From positions 1,178,001-1,242,000 of the forward strand of contig JARKPB010000008.1 in the NCBI GenBank assembly GCA_029975475.1: DNA of 64,000 bases. Direction: 5' to 3'. Position 1 is the stretch's first letter, and the number at the start of each line of letters is the position of its first letter. This document shows, in pieces, positions 8,152-17,265 of the stretch. The notes beneath the pieces are model-generated. The model did not search any database. It worked only from the letters and a program-made list of their open reading frames with translations, and was not told the DNA's origin. Origin of the DNA: Anaerolineaceae bacterium (lineage in GTDB: Bacteria; Chloroflexota; Anaerolineae; Anaerolineales; Anaerolineaceae). Position numbers and translations under genes: made by a program.

Positions 8152-9228
8152 ATGAGCGACAAAAAAGTTCGGGTGGCAATCATCGGGGTAGGCAATTGCG
8201 CTTCCTCTTTTATTCAGGGCGTACACTACTACCGAAATGCCGCAGACAATGACCGGGTGCCCGGCCTCATGCATGTCAACCTTGGCGGCTATCATATCAG
8301 CGACATCGAATTCACCGCAGCATTCGACGTGGTTGACACCAAGGTCGGGTTAGACCTCTCAGAGGCCATTTTTGCCTATCCCAACAACACGTACAAATTC
8401 ACCGACGTTCCGAAATTAAACGTCCCGGTGCAGCGAGGGATGACTCACGACGGGCTGGGGAAATACCTCTCCCAGATCCTGAAGAAAGCCCCCGGACCAA
8501 CCGCCGACATCGTGAAAATTCTCAAAGAAACCAAGACCGATGTGGTTGTCAGTTATCTGCCCGTTGGCTCAGAAATGGCCACCAAATGGTATGTTGAGCA
8601 GATCCTTGAAGCCGGCTGCGGTTTTGTGAATGCGATCCCGGTTTTCATCGCGTCTTCGGAATACTGGGCTGAACGGTTCCGCGCCCGCGGGCTGCCGATC
8701 ATTGGCGATGATATCAAGAGTCAGGTTGGCGCGACCATCCTTCACCGCGTGCTGACCAGCCTGTTTGTTGACCGTGGAGTTCGCCTGGATCGAACCTACC
8801 AGCTGAATTTTGGCGGCAATACCGATTTCATGAACATGCTGGAGCGCGAACGGCTGGAATCCAAGAAGATTTCAAAAACCGGCGCGGTCACTTCCATGCT
8901 TCCTTATCAGCTGCATGAGGACAATATCCACGTCGGACCTTCTGACTATGTGCCCTGGCTCACCGACCGTAAATGGTGCTACCTGCGCATGGAAGGCACG
9001 ACCTTCGGGGATGTTCCATTGAACCTGGAAGCAAAACTGGAAGTCTGGGATTCTCCCAACTCTGCCGGGGTGATTATTGACGCGGTGCGCTGCTGCAAGC
9101 TGGCGCTTGACCGCGGGATCAGCGGGCCGGTGTACGGACCGGCTTCATATTTCATGAAGACCCCGCCGAAGCAGTACAAAGATGACGTCGCCCGCGAGAT
9201 GACCGAATCCTTTATTCGGGGCGAGTAA
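8152..9228 (+). CDS. ino1: myo-Inositol-1-phosphate synthase
   Basis: A 358-residue NAD-dependent enzyme that converts glucose 6-phosphate to myo-inositol 3-phosphate, the first step to inositol lipids and inositol-based osmolytes. Motifs are the N-terminal dinucleotide loop [14 protein letters not shown], then [12 protein letters not shown], then [12 protein letters not shown], then [11 protein letters not shown] followed by [10 protein letters not shown], with the conserved active-site lysines. Length matches the short actinobacterial and archaeal form and not the 500-residue eukaryotic form. The ATG follows AGGAG. A terminator ends the gene, so it is probably monocistronic. Confidence 0.93.
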   Translation: MSDKKVRVAIIGVGNCASSFIQGVHYYRNAADNDRVPGLMHVNLGGYHISDIEFTAAFDVVDTKVGLDLSEAIFAYPNNTYKFTDVPKLNVPVQRGMTHDGLGKYLSQILKKAPGPTADIVKILKETKTDVVVSYLPVGSEMATKWYVEQILEAGCGFVNAIPVFIASSEYWAERFRARGLPIIGDDIKSQVGATILHRVLTSLFVDRGVRLDRTYQLNFGGNTDFMNMLERERLESKKISKTGAVTSMLPYQLHEDNIHVGPSDYVPWLTDRKWCYLRMEGTTFGDVPLNLEAKLEVWDSPNSAGVIIDAVRCCKLALDRGISGPVYGPASYFMKTPPKQYKDDVAREMTESFIRGE

Positions 9229-9243
9229 GGCTGAACGGACCAG

Positions 9244-9288
9244 AAACCGGAGGATTTTGCCATCTTAACGCACGATCCTCCGGTTTTT
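9244..9288 (+). terminator. Intrinsic terminator of ino1
   Basis: AAACCGGAGGAT (9244-9255) pairs with ATCCTCCGGTTT (9275-9286), followed by a T-run. The stem is 12 bp and perfect, with a 19-base loop. Confidence 0.88.
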
Positions 9289-9298
9289 CTATCCTCCC

Positions 9299-9652
9299 AT
9301 GGAAACGTATCCCTGCATCTTCTGTAAAATTGCCGCAGGCAGCGCTCCGGCAAAAATCGTCTATCAAGACGCGGAAATCACCGCATTTTATGACCGCCAC
9401 CCGCGCGCGCCGGTTCACGTGCTGATCATCCCCAACCGGCATATTGACTCGGCGAATGACCTGAGCGAATCCGACGCGGCTTTAATCGGCCGCATGTTTC
9501 TCACCGCAGTCCGTCTGGCGGGAGATCACCGGATCGCAGAGAATGGCTACCGCCTGATTCTTAACACCGGGCGGGATGGCGGTCAAACGGTGCCCCACCT
9601 GCATCTGCATTTGCTGGGAGGGCAGAGAATCCATCTGGGGTTAAATCATTGA
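9299..9652 (+). CDS. HIT family hydrolase/nucleotidyltransferase
   Basis: 117 residues. The N-terminal CIFCKIAAGSAPAK and the C-terminal HIT triad HLHLHLLGG identify a histidine-triad (Hint branch) protein, which hydrolyses nucleoside phosphoramidates or related compounds. The motif PVHVLIIPNRHI is also typical. The stop overlaps the TTG start of the next lipoprotein gene, suggesting coupling. It starts 10 bases after the ino1 terminator T-run; no separate promoter was recognised with confidence. Confidence 0.92.
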   Translation: METYPCIFCKIAAGSAPAKIVYQDAEITAFYDRHPRAPVHVLIIPNRHIDSANDLSESDAALIGRMFLTAVRLAGDHRIAENGYRLILNTGRDGGQTVPHLHLHLLGGQRIHLGLNH

Positions 9653-11157
9653 ATCGAACCCGCAAGCTTGTTGGCACGGTAATCTGGCTGGCGGCGGTAT
9701 GGTTGACAGCCTGTGTCAGACCGTCAGCGCCTTATGAGCCGTTCGCGCCAAACAGCGGCGCTGAGAATACACCGGGCGAGTCAAACCTGCCGTTTACGCT
9801 GCCGACTCGCGATCCGTCCCAGCCCCTGCCCACCCCGGACGCACCGCACGCCCTTCCAACTCTGCGCGCAGAACCGATTCAATACACAGTTAAATCCGGG
9901 GATACCCTCGGATCGATCGCCCGCGCTTATCAGATTCCCATGCAGCGCATCATTGCAGAAAATCAGATCGCCAACCCCAACCTGATCAATCCGGGACAAA
10001 CATTCATCATTCCAGCTCCCATTCCGGATGGAACGGCTTCGGGTTTCAAGATGATTCCGGACTCTGAACTGGTATTTAGCCCAACCAGCGCTTTGCTTGA
10101 CCTGGAAACGTTCATCGCTTCCAGCGGCGGTTACCTGAGCAAATATTCCGAAGAAATCGGAGAAGAAAAATACAGCGGGGTGGAAATTGTTAACTTAATC
10201 TCCCGGTATTTTTCGGTCAACCCCCGACTGCTGCTGGCATTGCTGGAATACCAGTCCGGCTGGTTAAGTAACCCCGAACCAGATGAGGTTAATAGAATTT
10301 ACCCGATGGGATGGGCAGACCCCGGCCGCAAGGATCTCTATCGTCAGCTGGCCTGGGCAGCCAATCAACTCAACGGGGGATATTACCTGTGGAAAATCAA
10401 CGGTCTAGGAGCGTATACGCTCGCAGACGGGACAATCCTACGTCCTGATCCAACCATCAACGCTGGAACCGCGGCGGTGCAGTACCTGTTTTCGCTCTTA
10501 TTCGACCGTCAGGCATTTGAAAGCGCTGTAAGCCAGGATGGGTTTTTCGCTCAATTTGAAAAAATGTTTGGATATCCATTTGATTACACCTATGAGGTCA
10601 TCCCGGCGGATCTGCAGCAGCCCCCCATGCATCTGCCGTTTTCTGAGGGGGAAACCTGGTCTTTTACCGGGGGTCCGCACGGCGGTTGGGGAGACGGTTC
10701 AGCCTGGGCCGCGATTGACTTCGCCCCGCCCGGGAAAGGTAAGGGATGCGCAGAAAGCGACGCCTGGGTTACCGCGGTGGCAGACGGAAAAGTAATCCGC
10801 GTGGATACCGGTGTGGTGATCCTTGACCTTGACACGGATGGTTACGAACAGACGGGCTGGACGGTTCTGTACCTGCATATTGCCACAAAAGATCGAGTGC
10901 CGTTAAATGCGCTGGTTAAAGCCGGCGATCGGATTGGCCATCCCTCCTGTGAGGGCGGCGTCTCAAATGGAACCCATGTCCATCTCGCCAGAAGGTATAA
11001 TGGAGAATGGATTGCTGCGGATGGACCGATCCCATTTAACCTGGATGGTTGGATATCCGCAGGATATGGAACCGAGTACAACGGAAGTATGACACGTGAT
11101 GGAAAAGTGGTCGAAGCCTGGGAAATTTTTACCCCAGCCAACCAGATCAGCCGGTAA
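9649..11157 (+). CDS. LysM-M23 lipoprotein 1 (putative cell-wall hydrolase)
   Basis: 502 residues, starting at TTG that overlaps the HIT stop. A signal peptide ends in lipobox LTAC (Cys22). A Pro/Thr-rich linker leads to a LysM domain (about residues 78-122, YTVKSGDTLGSIARAY) that should bind peptidoglycan. Residues about 150-310 are helical, with SVNPRLLLALLEYQSGW, resembling the catalytic-Glu helix of lytic transglycosylases. The C-terminal M23-like domain has GGPH, AAIDFAP and THVHLAR. The usual H-x3-D zinc motif is replaced by H-x12-D, and a DLDTDG calcium-type loop is inserted. First of three tandem paralogues. Confidence 0.85.
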   Translation: MNRTRKLVGTVIWLAAVWLTACVRPSAPYEPFAPNSGAENTPGESNLPFTLPTRDPSQPLPTPDAPHALPTLRAEPIQYTVKSGDTLGSIARAYQIPMQRIIAENQIANPNLINPGQTFIIPAPIPDGTASGFKMIPDSELVFSPTSALLDLETFIASSGGYLSKYSEEIGEEKYSGVEIVNLISRYFSVNPRLLLALLEYQSGWLSNPEPDEVNRIYPMGWADPGRKDLYRQLAWAANQLNGGYYLWKINGLGAYTLADGTILRPDPTINAGTAAVQYLFSLLFDRQAFESAVSQDGFFAQFEKMFGYPFDYTYEVIPADLQQPPMHLPFSEGETWSFTGGPHGGWGDGSAWAAIDFAPPGKGKGCAESDAWVTAVADGKVIRVDTGVVILDLDTDGYEQTGWTVLYLHIATKDRVPLNALVKAGDRIGHPSCEGGVSNGTHVHLARRYNGEWIAADGPIPFNLDGWISAGYGTEYNGSMTRDGKVVEAWEIFTPANQISR

Positions 11158-12733
11158 GCTGCTTAGCGGTGTAATTTCCGCATTTCTGGCAGGGATGGTT
11201 ATCTCCGGCTGCGTCCGGCCCTATGTCAGCACCTTTGAACGAACCGCAACCGCAGTCGCCCATAATCCACCGGCTTTGGGAGGCGGCGAGGAAGTCGACC
11301 TGCCTTCGCCGTCCCTGCCGGTTGACACCCAGGTTCCAACCGTGGTAGAGGGCAGCCTCGACCAGCCCATTCCAACCCCGGAGGCGACCGCCATCCCCAC
11401 GCCGCTGCCAACGCTTTCTACTGCTCAGCCGCCTCTGATTTATACCACGCAGGCTGGCGATTTCCTGCAGGCGCTGGCCGCCCGTTTTGGAGTCACCCCC
11501 GGCCAGATCATCAGCGATACCGCCTTTGAGCCACAGGAACTCATTCCGCCCGGCACGATTCTCTACATCCCGGATGTGCTGGGCGATCACACGCCAACCA
11601 CCACCATTTTGCCTGATTCTGAAATTGTTTTCTCTCCCTCCGCGCTGGATTTTGATATCGAACAATTTGTCAGGGATGCGGGGGGATATTTGCAGGATTA
11701 TCGCGAGTATCTGAGCAGCGGGTGGGCCAGCGGGGCAGAGGTAATCGAACGCGTCGCGATCGAAAATTCTATCAATCCCCGCATTCTGCTCGCCCTGGTT
11801 GAATATCAGAGCAAATGGGTCTACGGCCAGCCGGCCAATCTCGCCGATACCGATTATCCGATGGGGTACGTCAACCCGCAATATCCGCGCCTGTACCGGC
11901 AGCTTTCCTGGGCAGTATCGCAGCTGTCAATCGGATATTACGGCTGGCGGGCTGGGATTCTCACTGAATTAACTTTTCCGGACGGCGAAAAACTGCGCAT
12001 CGCGCCTGAAGTAAACGCCGGCTCGGTCGCATTAAAATATCTGTTCTCCCGGCTTTACACGCGGGGGATGTGGAACCGGGCGATGTACGGAGAGGACAGC
12101 TTACCCGCATTGTTTGAGCGCATGTTTGGCGATCCCTGGCAGCGCGCGCAAACGGTAGAGCCGCTGTATCCGACAACCCTGAAACAGCCCGATTTTACGC
12201 TTCCCTATCTGCCCGGGCATGTATGGGAATATACAGGCGGGCCTCATTCCGCCTGGGGACCGGACGGAGCGCTGGCCGCGCTGGATTTTGCCCCCCCGAC
12301 AGACGGGGTAGGTTGTAAACCGACAAGTGAATGGGCGACCGCCATAGGGCCGGGTGTGGTCGTGCGGTCCTCAAACGGGGTGGTCGTCGTGGATATGGAC
12401 GGCGACGGCTACGAGCAGACCGGCTGGGCGATCCTCTACCTGCACATCGCCAGCGAAGGACGCGTCCCGGTCGGCACCACAGTCAGCGTCAATGACCGCA
12501 TTGGCAAACCATCCTGCGAGGGAGGGCGTTCAACCGGGACTCACCTGCACCTGGCCCGCAAGTACAACGGCGAATGGATCCTCGCGGATGGTCCGGTGCC
12601 TTTCACATTGAGCGGCTGGCGGGCGATTTCAGGCGGCCAACCTTATCTCGGGTACCTGGTCAAGGGCAACCTGGTGGTTGAAGCCAATCAGTTCGGTTCC
12701 TCAACCGCATCCATCCCACGTCCGAAAGAATAA
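11099..12733 (+). CDS. LysM-M23 lipoprotein 2 (putative cell-wall hydrolase)
   Basis: 544 residues, overlapping the previous gene by 59 bases. The start is uncertain: a GTG directly precedes the ATG, and a late ATG would remove most of the signal peptide. The lipobox is VISGC. A long Pro/Thr linker is followed by LysM (YTTQAGDFLQALAARF), a helical region with SINPRILLALVEYQSKW, and the M23-like domain with GGPH, AALDFAPP, the DMDGDG loop and GTHLHLAR. Order and spacing match the neighbours, so the three arose by duplication. It is predicted to act outside the membrane on peptidoglycan. Confidence 0.83.
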   Translation: MEKWSKPGKFLPQPTRSAGKLLSGVISAFLAGMVISGCVRPYVSTFERTATAVAHNPPALGGGEEVDLPSPSLPVDTQVPTVVEGSLDQPIPTPEATAIPTPLPTLSTAQPPLIYTTQAGDFLQALAARFGVTPGQIISDTAFEPQELIPPGTILYIPDVLGDHTPTTTILPDSEIVFSPSALDFDIEQFVRDAGGYLQDYREYLSSGWASGAEVIERVAIENSINPRILLALVEYQSKWVYGQPANLADTDYPMGYVNPQYPRLYRQLSWAVSQLSIGYYGWRAGILTELTFPDGEKLRIAPEVNAGSVALKYLFSRLYTRGMWNRAMYGEDSLPALFERMFGDPWQRAQTVEPLYPTTLKQPDFTLPYLPGHVWEYTGGPHSAWGPDGALAALDFAPPTDGVGCKPTSEWATAIGPGVVVRSSNGVVVVDMDGDGYEQTGWAILYLHIASEGRVPVGTTVSVNDRIGKPSCEGGRSTGTHLHLARKYNGEWILADGPVPFTLSGWRAISGGQPYLGYLVKGNLVVEANQFGSSTASIPRPKE

Positions 12734-12741
12734 GTAGTTCA

Positions 12742-14229
12742 ATGTTTCCGTCTCGATTCTTTTCTCTATCGTTTACTTTGCTTGTCGTGGTCGGCATGCT
12801 GCTGTCCGCCTGCGCGCAGGCGAATCCGCCGGCCATGAATGAAAACCTGCCCGGCGGTTTGGATGAGCCTTCCGTTTCGAACCCGCAGGTCACTCCCCTG
12901 CCCACCCGACCGGTTTACGCCCCGGGCGAACTGGTTGACTACATCGCTCAAACCGGCGACACCCTTCCGGCGATTGCCAGTCATTTTAACACCACCGTAA
13001 AGGAGATTCTCGAAGCCAACCCGATCATCCCGAAGGACGCCACAACCATGCCGCCTGGTTTGCCGATGAAAATTCCGATTTATTACCGGCCGTTCTGGGG
13101 AAGTCCTTACCAGATCCTTCCAGACAGTTTATTTGTCAACGGGCCGGCTCAGCTTGACTTCAACGCGGTTGAATTTGTGGATTCGCAGCCCGGTTGGTTC
13201 AAGCACTATTCTTTCTTCTTGGGAAATGCTACCCGTCGGGGGGGTGAACTGATCAATTACATCGCAGACCAGTTTTCGATCAGTCCGCGTTTACTTCTGG
13301 CAATCCTTGAATATCTTTCCGGCGGTTTATCGCAGCCAGAAATACCTGAAAATGTCGATCGGTTTTTACTTTACCGAACCGATAATGAGCACCGAGCACT
13401 GGCCTTACAACTCGTGCAGCTGGCAAACACGCTGAATAATGGTTATTACGGCTGGCGTTCAGGCGCGCTGACCGAATTCTCGCGCAGCGATTCCAGCCTG
13501 GAGAGACCAGACCCGTGGCAGAATGCTGCCAGTGTCGCTTTGCAGTACACGTTTAGCCAGTTTATGGACAACCAGCGTTATTACCAGGCGATCCACGCCG
13601 AGGGACTTCAGAAGACGTATGAACACCTGTTTGGTAATCCATGGGAAGGAACCAGCGATCATATTCCGGGCAGCCTGACACAGCCCCAATTTTTACTACC
13701 TTTTCCGGCTGGTAAAACCTGGGCTTATACTGGCGGCCCGCACACCGGATGGGGCAGCGGCGCACCTTTCGCCGCGGTTGACTTTGCCCCGCTGGGATCA
13801 ATCGCTGGCTGCGGCATATCCAGCGAATTTGCCACTGCCATCGCGGACGGGGTGGTGACCCGCACAGGACCGGGTTACTTGACCCTGGACCTCGATGGGG
13901 ATGGAGATGACCGCACCGGGTGGGTCGTATTCTATCTTCACCTTTCCAGCACAGAGATGGTGAAAACCGGGACTGTGGTCAAAGCTGGAGATCCACTCGG
14001 GCATCCTTCCTGCGAGGGGGGAAACGCGACCGGCAGCCACGTGCATATTGCCCGTAAATATAACGGGGAATGGATCGCTGCTGATTCTGCCCTGCCATTT
14101 AACATGGAAGGCTGGGTGCCAATTAACGGATCAGTTCCGTACGAAGGGAAACTGACCCGTTACGGCCGTACGGTTATCGCCTGTGTGTGCGCCAATCAAT
14201 CCAGTCTGGTTACAGCCGGACAACCCTGA
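12742..14229 (+). CDS. LysM-M23 lipoprotein 3 (putative cell-wall hydrolase)
   Basis: 495 residues. The signal peptide ends in lipobox LSAC. The domains are LysM (YIAQTGDTLPAIASHF), a helical lytic-transglycosylase-like region with SISPRLLLAILEYLSGG, and an M23-like domain with GGPH, AAVDFAPL, the DLDGDGDD loop and GSHVHIARKY. It starts eight bases after paralogue 2 and is the most diverged of the set. The conserved His, Asp and HxH suggest an active metallopeptidase. It ends 17 bases before the MFS transporter start chosen here. Confidence 0.84.
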   Translation: MFPSRFFSLSFTLLVVVGMLLSACAQANPPAMNENLPGGLDEPSVSNPQVTPLPTRPVYAPGELVDYIAQTGDTLPAIASHFNTTVKEILEANPIIPKDATTMPPGLPMKIPIYYRPFWGSPYQILPDSLFVNGPAQLDFNAVEFVDSQPGWFKHYSFFLGNATRRGGELINYIADQFSISPRLLLAILEYLSGGLSQPEIPENVDRFLLYRTDNEHRALALQLVQLANTLNNGYYGWRSGALTEFSRSDSSLERPDPWQNAASVALQYTFSQFMDNQRYYQAIHAEGLQKTYEHLFGNPWEGTSDHIPGSLTQPQFLLPFPAGKTWAYTGGPHTGWGSGAPFAAVDFAPLGSIAGCGISSEFATAIADGVVTRTGPGYLTLDLDGDGDDRTGWVVFYLHLSSTEMVKTGTVVKAGDPLGHPSCEGGNATGSHVHIARKYNGEWIAADSALPFNMEGWVPINGSVPYEGKLTRYGRTVIACVCANQSSLVTAGQP

Positions 14230-14246
14230 ACACCAACCCTCAAAAC

Positions 14247-15569
14247 ATGATTAAGCACCCGGGTTTCAAAGCATTCAGCATCGTATGGACAGGACAGGTT
14301 TTTTCGCTGATTGGCACGGCGATGAGCGGCTTTTCGCTGGGCATCTGGGCCTGGCAAACCACTGAATCTGCCACCGCCCTGGCATTAATGGGCTTTTTTG
14401 GATTTGTGCCGCTGATCCTGTTTGGACCGTTCACCGGCGCGCTGGTTGACCGCTGGAATCGGAAACTGGTGATGATGTTGAGCGACCTCGCCAGCGGAGT
14501 AACCACCCTGATCGTTCTGATCCTGTATCTGGGAGGCAGCCTTCAAATCTGGCATCTGTATGCCCTGTCATTCTTCGCGGGTATTTTCCAGTCCTTCCAG
14601 TGGCCGGCTTACTCGGCAGCCATCACGCTCATGGTGCCAAAAGATCAGTATGTCCGGGCCAGCGGCATGATTTCACTGGCCGAATCGGGGTCAGGGATCC
14701 TGGCACCGATCTTCGCTGGTGCGCTGCTGGCGACAACCAGTTTAACCAGCATCCTGGTAATTGATCTGATTACCCTGGCGATCGCCATCACCGCCTTGCT
14801 CCTTGTTCGGATTCCTCAACCGCAAGAGACGCGTGAAGGTCAGGCAGGCAGGGGAAATTTGCTGGGCGAGGCGGTCTACGGGTTTCGTTATATTTTTGAA
14901 CGGCCAAGCCTGCTGGGTTTACAGCTGGTCTTTTTCTTTGGAAATTTCTTCAGCTCCTTTGGATATGCGGTCTTAAGCCCGATGATCCTGGCACGGTCTG
15001 GAAATAACGCCAACTTTTTGGCCTGGACAGAGTCTTCGATGGGTCTGGGCGGCGTTCTTGGTGGGTTAGCCATCACCGCCTGGGGAGGCCCGAAACGCAA
15101 AGTAGACGGCGTATTAATCGGATTTACCTTATCGGGATTGTTTTGCGTCCTTCTGGGCGCGGGCCGCAACCTGCCAGCCTGGCTGGCTGGGGGCTTCTTG
15201 AGTTCAATGGTAACGATTTTGATCAACAGTTCAAATCAGGCTATCTGGCAGGCGAAAGTGCCTCCGGACGTGCAGGGGCGGGTGTTCTCTGCAAGGCGGT
15301 TGATCGCACAGGTGGCTTCCCCGTTATCCATGCTGCTCGCTGGCCCCCTGGCCGACCGATTGATGACCCCTGGCTTGATTTCCGCGGATGCACCGATGGC
15401 GGCCAGTTTGGGGTGGGCAGCCGGTGTAGGCCCGGGCGCGGGGATGGGGGTTATGATCGCAGCAAGCGGTATTTTGACCCTACTGGCTGGTGTATCTGGT
15501 TATTTCTTCAAAGCAGTTCGGAATGCCGAATCCGTTCTACCGGATCATCAGGCTTTAATTAAATCATAA
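14247..15569 (+). CDS. MFS transporter (EntS/MFS_3-like exporter)
   Basis: 440 residues with about 12 membrane helices. The signature loop GPFTGALVDRWNRKLVMMLSD between helices 2 and 3 is the MFS motif A (G-x-L-x-D-R-x-x-R). The family resembles drug and siderophore exporters of the MFS_3 group; the substrate is unknown. The start was placed at the ATG giving a normal N-terminus; an upstream in-frame start would overlap lipoprotein 3 by 43 bases. It ends at an intrinsic terminator facing the osmC gene. Confidence 0.87.
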   Translation: MIKHPGFKAFSIVWTGQVFSLIGTAMSGFSLGIWAWQTTESATALALMGFFGFVPLILFGPFTGALVDRWNRKLVMMLSDLASGVTTLIVLILYLGGSLQIWHLYALSFFAGIFQSFQWPAYSAAITLMVPKDQYVRASGMISLAESGSGILAPIFAGALLATTSLTSILVIDLITLAIAITALLLVRIPQPQETREGQAGRGNLLGEAVYGFRYIFERPSLLGLQLVFFFGNFFSSFGYAVLSPMILARSGNNANFLAWTESSMGLGGVLGGLAITAWGGPKRKVDGVLIGFTLSGLFCVLLGAGRNLPAWLAGGFLSSMVTILINSSNQAIWQAKVPPDVQGRVFSARRLIAQVASPLSMLLAGPLADRLMTPGLISADAPMAASLGWAAGVGPGAGMGVMIAASGILTLLAGVSGYFFKAVRNAESVLPDHQALIKS

Positions 15570-15602
15570 ACGCGCAGCGGATAGCAGGATCGCCGCGCGT
15601 TT
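15568..15602. terminator. Bidirectional terminator between MFS gene and osmC-like gene
   Basis: AAACGCGCAGCG (15568-15579) pairs with CGCCGCGCGTTT (15591-15602) with one mismatch, in a 33-base gap-overlap between convergent genes. The T-run is short. Confidence 0.65.
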
Positions 15603-15616
15603 ATAACCCGTGTCAA

Positions 15617-16036
15617 TTAGCGCGCTTCCAGTATGGTAATTTTGTGAACGATCTCAGCTCCCGGACGCAGTGAGGCTGCAGCCGAGCAGTACTTGGTTTC
15701 AGAGAGTTCTACTGCCCGCTCGACAGCGGCAGGATCAACGGCATGGCCGGTGACAACATATTCGATCAATATTTTTGTGAAGCGTTTCGGGTGTTCACCG
15801 GCGCGCTCGGCATCGATCCGCACTTCAAAGGCGGTTACATTGACCTGCTTTTTCTTAAGGATGGAAATCACATCCATGGCGGTGCACCCGGCCAGACCAA
15901 CTGCCAGCAATTCCATCGGTCTTGAGCCAGTGTTTTGACCGCCGGCTTCTGGGGCAGCATCTAACGGGATTTCAAAGCCGCTCTCGGTGAAACCCGTGAA
16001 AGCCAGACCGCTTTTCCAGGTTACTTTGGCTTCCAT
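15617..16036 (-). CDS. OsmC family peroxiredoxin-like protein
   Basis: 139 residues. The two reactive cysteines of the OsmC/Ohr fold are in AGCTAMDV and KYCSAA. The motif RPMELLAVGLAGCTAMDV is typical of the YhfA branch, which reduces organic hydroperoxides or has unknown thiol chemistry. The ATG has a strong AGGAGGG that overlaps the stop of the disulfide oxidoreductase gene. The two genes together suggest a thiol-redox function at the end of the sigma-factor gene set. Confidence 0.9.
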   Translation of the reverse strand: MEAKVTWKSGLAFTGFTESGFEIPLDAAPEAGGQNTGSRPMELLAVGLAGCTAMDVISILKKKQVNVTAFEVRIDAERAGEHPKRFTKILIEYVVTGHAVDPAAVERAVELSETKYCSAAASLRPGAEIVHKITILEAR

Positions 16037-16041
16037 GAATA

Positions 16042-16713
16042 TCAGCCCTCCTTTTCAACCACAAGACGGATTTCTTCTAACAGATCGGATTCTGGGTGAA
16101 GGCCGACAACGTTCGCAGCGCCGTAATTCACTGTGGTTTGAGGCACCCCGGAGACACCATATCTGGCTGAAAGTTCAGGGAATTCTATCGCCTCGACCAT
16201 GTCAGCGGTCACCATCGGGCTTTCAAAGGCCATCTGATGAGCCAGAACAACCGCACGCGGACAATATGGACAGGTCGGGGTTACAAACACTTCCAGGTGA
16301 AGCGGTTTCTTTAAACCCGAAAGATAGGTCCTGGTATCCTCCGATAGACCAGAATCGCGTTGGGAAATGAACAAAATGTCATTAATCAGGGTGGTAAACT
16401 CGTGCCCGGAAGGTATCCCGTAGAACCGGATGCCGTAATCCTTGACCTGACCGTCCTCCTCTCCCGCGAGGATGAAAACCGGGGCGCGTTCTACATGGAA
16501 AGACGACGCCAGTTCGGCATGCTGTTTGAAATCATAGACTTCAAGTTTCAGCAGAGGAGAACGTTCCGCAACTTCCTTCAGCAGTTGTTGAATCTGCGGG
16601 CAATATTCACATTCCTCAGCGGCGCCAAAGAAAATCATTCTTACCGGGTGTTTGAGGTCCTTAAAGACCTCATCAATCTGGCTGGTAATCTTGGGGTCCA
16701 ATAAATTTTCCAT
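16042..16713 (-). CDS. Protein disulfide oxidoreductase (tandem thioredoxin fold)
   Basis: 223 residues made of two thioredoxin/glutaredoxin folds. The first active site is CEYC (near residue 37) and the second is CPYC (near residue 148), followed by GVSGVPQTTVN with the cis-Pro. Tandem-fold proteins of this type (PDO) are best known from thermophilic archaea and bacteria, where they support cytosolic disulfide exchange and reduce alkyl hydroperoxide reductases. No signal peptide is present. It is followed five bases later by the OsmC gene. Confidence 0.9.
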   Translation of the reverse strand: MENLLDPKITSQIDEVFKDLKHPVRMIFFGAAEECEYCPQIQQLLKEVAERSPLLKLEVYDFKQHAELASSFHVERAPVFILAGEEDGQVKDYGIRFYGIPSGHEFTTLINDILFISQRDSGLSEDTRTYLSGLKKPLHLEVFVTPTCPYCPRAVVLAHQMAFESPMVTADMVEAIEFPELSARYGVSGVPQTTVNYGAANVVGLHPESDLLEEIRLVVEKEG

Positions 16714-16771
16714 ATTTCTCCTTAATCAGCTGTTCCAGTCAGCTGCTCCTCCGGAGCAGCGTTTGACATTA

Positions 16772-16969
16772 TCAGGTAAAACTCCCGCTTTCTTGGTATC
16801 CACAGTTTGGACAGACCAGGTTCAGCATCCCGTCGTAATCGAGAACGCCAGTTTTACAGACGGGACAAAGGTCTTCAGCCCTGAATGCTCTGCGAAGCGA
16901 GCACGTCGCGGCTTCCTTTTGTCCTTGCCCGTCATCGCCGGGAGTATCAATGGGGGTCATTACGGGCAT
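16772..16969 (-). CDS. Small zinc-ribbon protein
   Basis: 65 residues. Two cysteine pairs, CPVC and CPNC, 17 residues apart in the pattern of a zinc ribbon, sit in the C-terminal half. The N-terminus is polar and looks unstructured. It lies between the anti-sigma gene and the disulfide oxidoreductase on the same strand. The ribosome-binding site is weak (AGAAAG). No function can be named. Confidence 0.65.
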   Translation of the reverse strand: MPVMTPIDTPGDDGQGQKEAATCSLRRAFRAEDLCPVCKTGVLDYDGMLNLVCPNCGYQESGSFT

Positions 16970-17007
16970 TTTCTTTCTCTTTTTCTGATGCCAATTAAGG
17001 ATAAAGG

Positions 17008-17265
17008 TTACAAATCGCGGCGAGGTTCAGGCAGATTCAGGCGCAGGTACAGCCTTTTTCGAACATCCTCCGGCAATTGGTCCTGCCCCTTGATTTCTTG
17101 GTATAACTCGATTGTCTTGGTGGTCGTGTTGACCACAACCCGGCAGTTGTCGCATTCGCGCAAATGCTTTTCCAGCTGGTCGCACAATTCCGCCTCAAGC
17201 TCACCATCAATCAACAGATTAATCTGCTGTAAGATTTCTTTACAGGTAAGAGGATGATTGGTCAT
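17008..17265 (-). CDS. Zinc-binding anti-sigma factor (ZAS type)
   Basis: 85 residues with the HxxxCxxC motif in HLRECDNC and an upstream Cys near residue 8, the zinc site of redox-sensitive anti-sigma factors such as RsrA. No membrane helix is present, so it is cytosolic. Its ATG overlaps the sigma-factor stop (ATGA), the standard arrangement for a sigma/anti-sigma pair. In relatives, oxidation of the cysteines releases the sigma factor. Downstream redox genes fit that idea. Confidence 0.87.
   Translation of the reverse strand: MTNHPLTCKEILQQINLLIDGELEAELCDQLEKHLRECDNCRVVVNTTTKTIELYQEIKGQDQLPEDVRKRLYLRLNLPEPRRDL

Noticed and set aside
11147-11881. Long open frame opposite to lipoprotein 2 (244 codons)
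   Set aside because: It lies antisense to a clear gene, lacks a ribosome-binding site and known motifs, and shows the composition of a frame shadow in GC-rich sequence.
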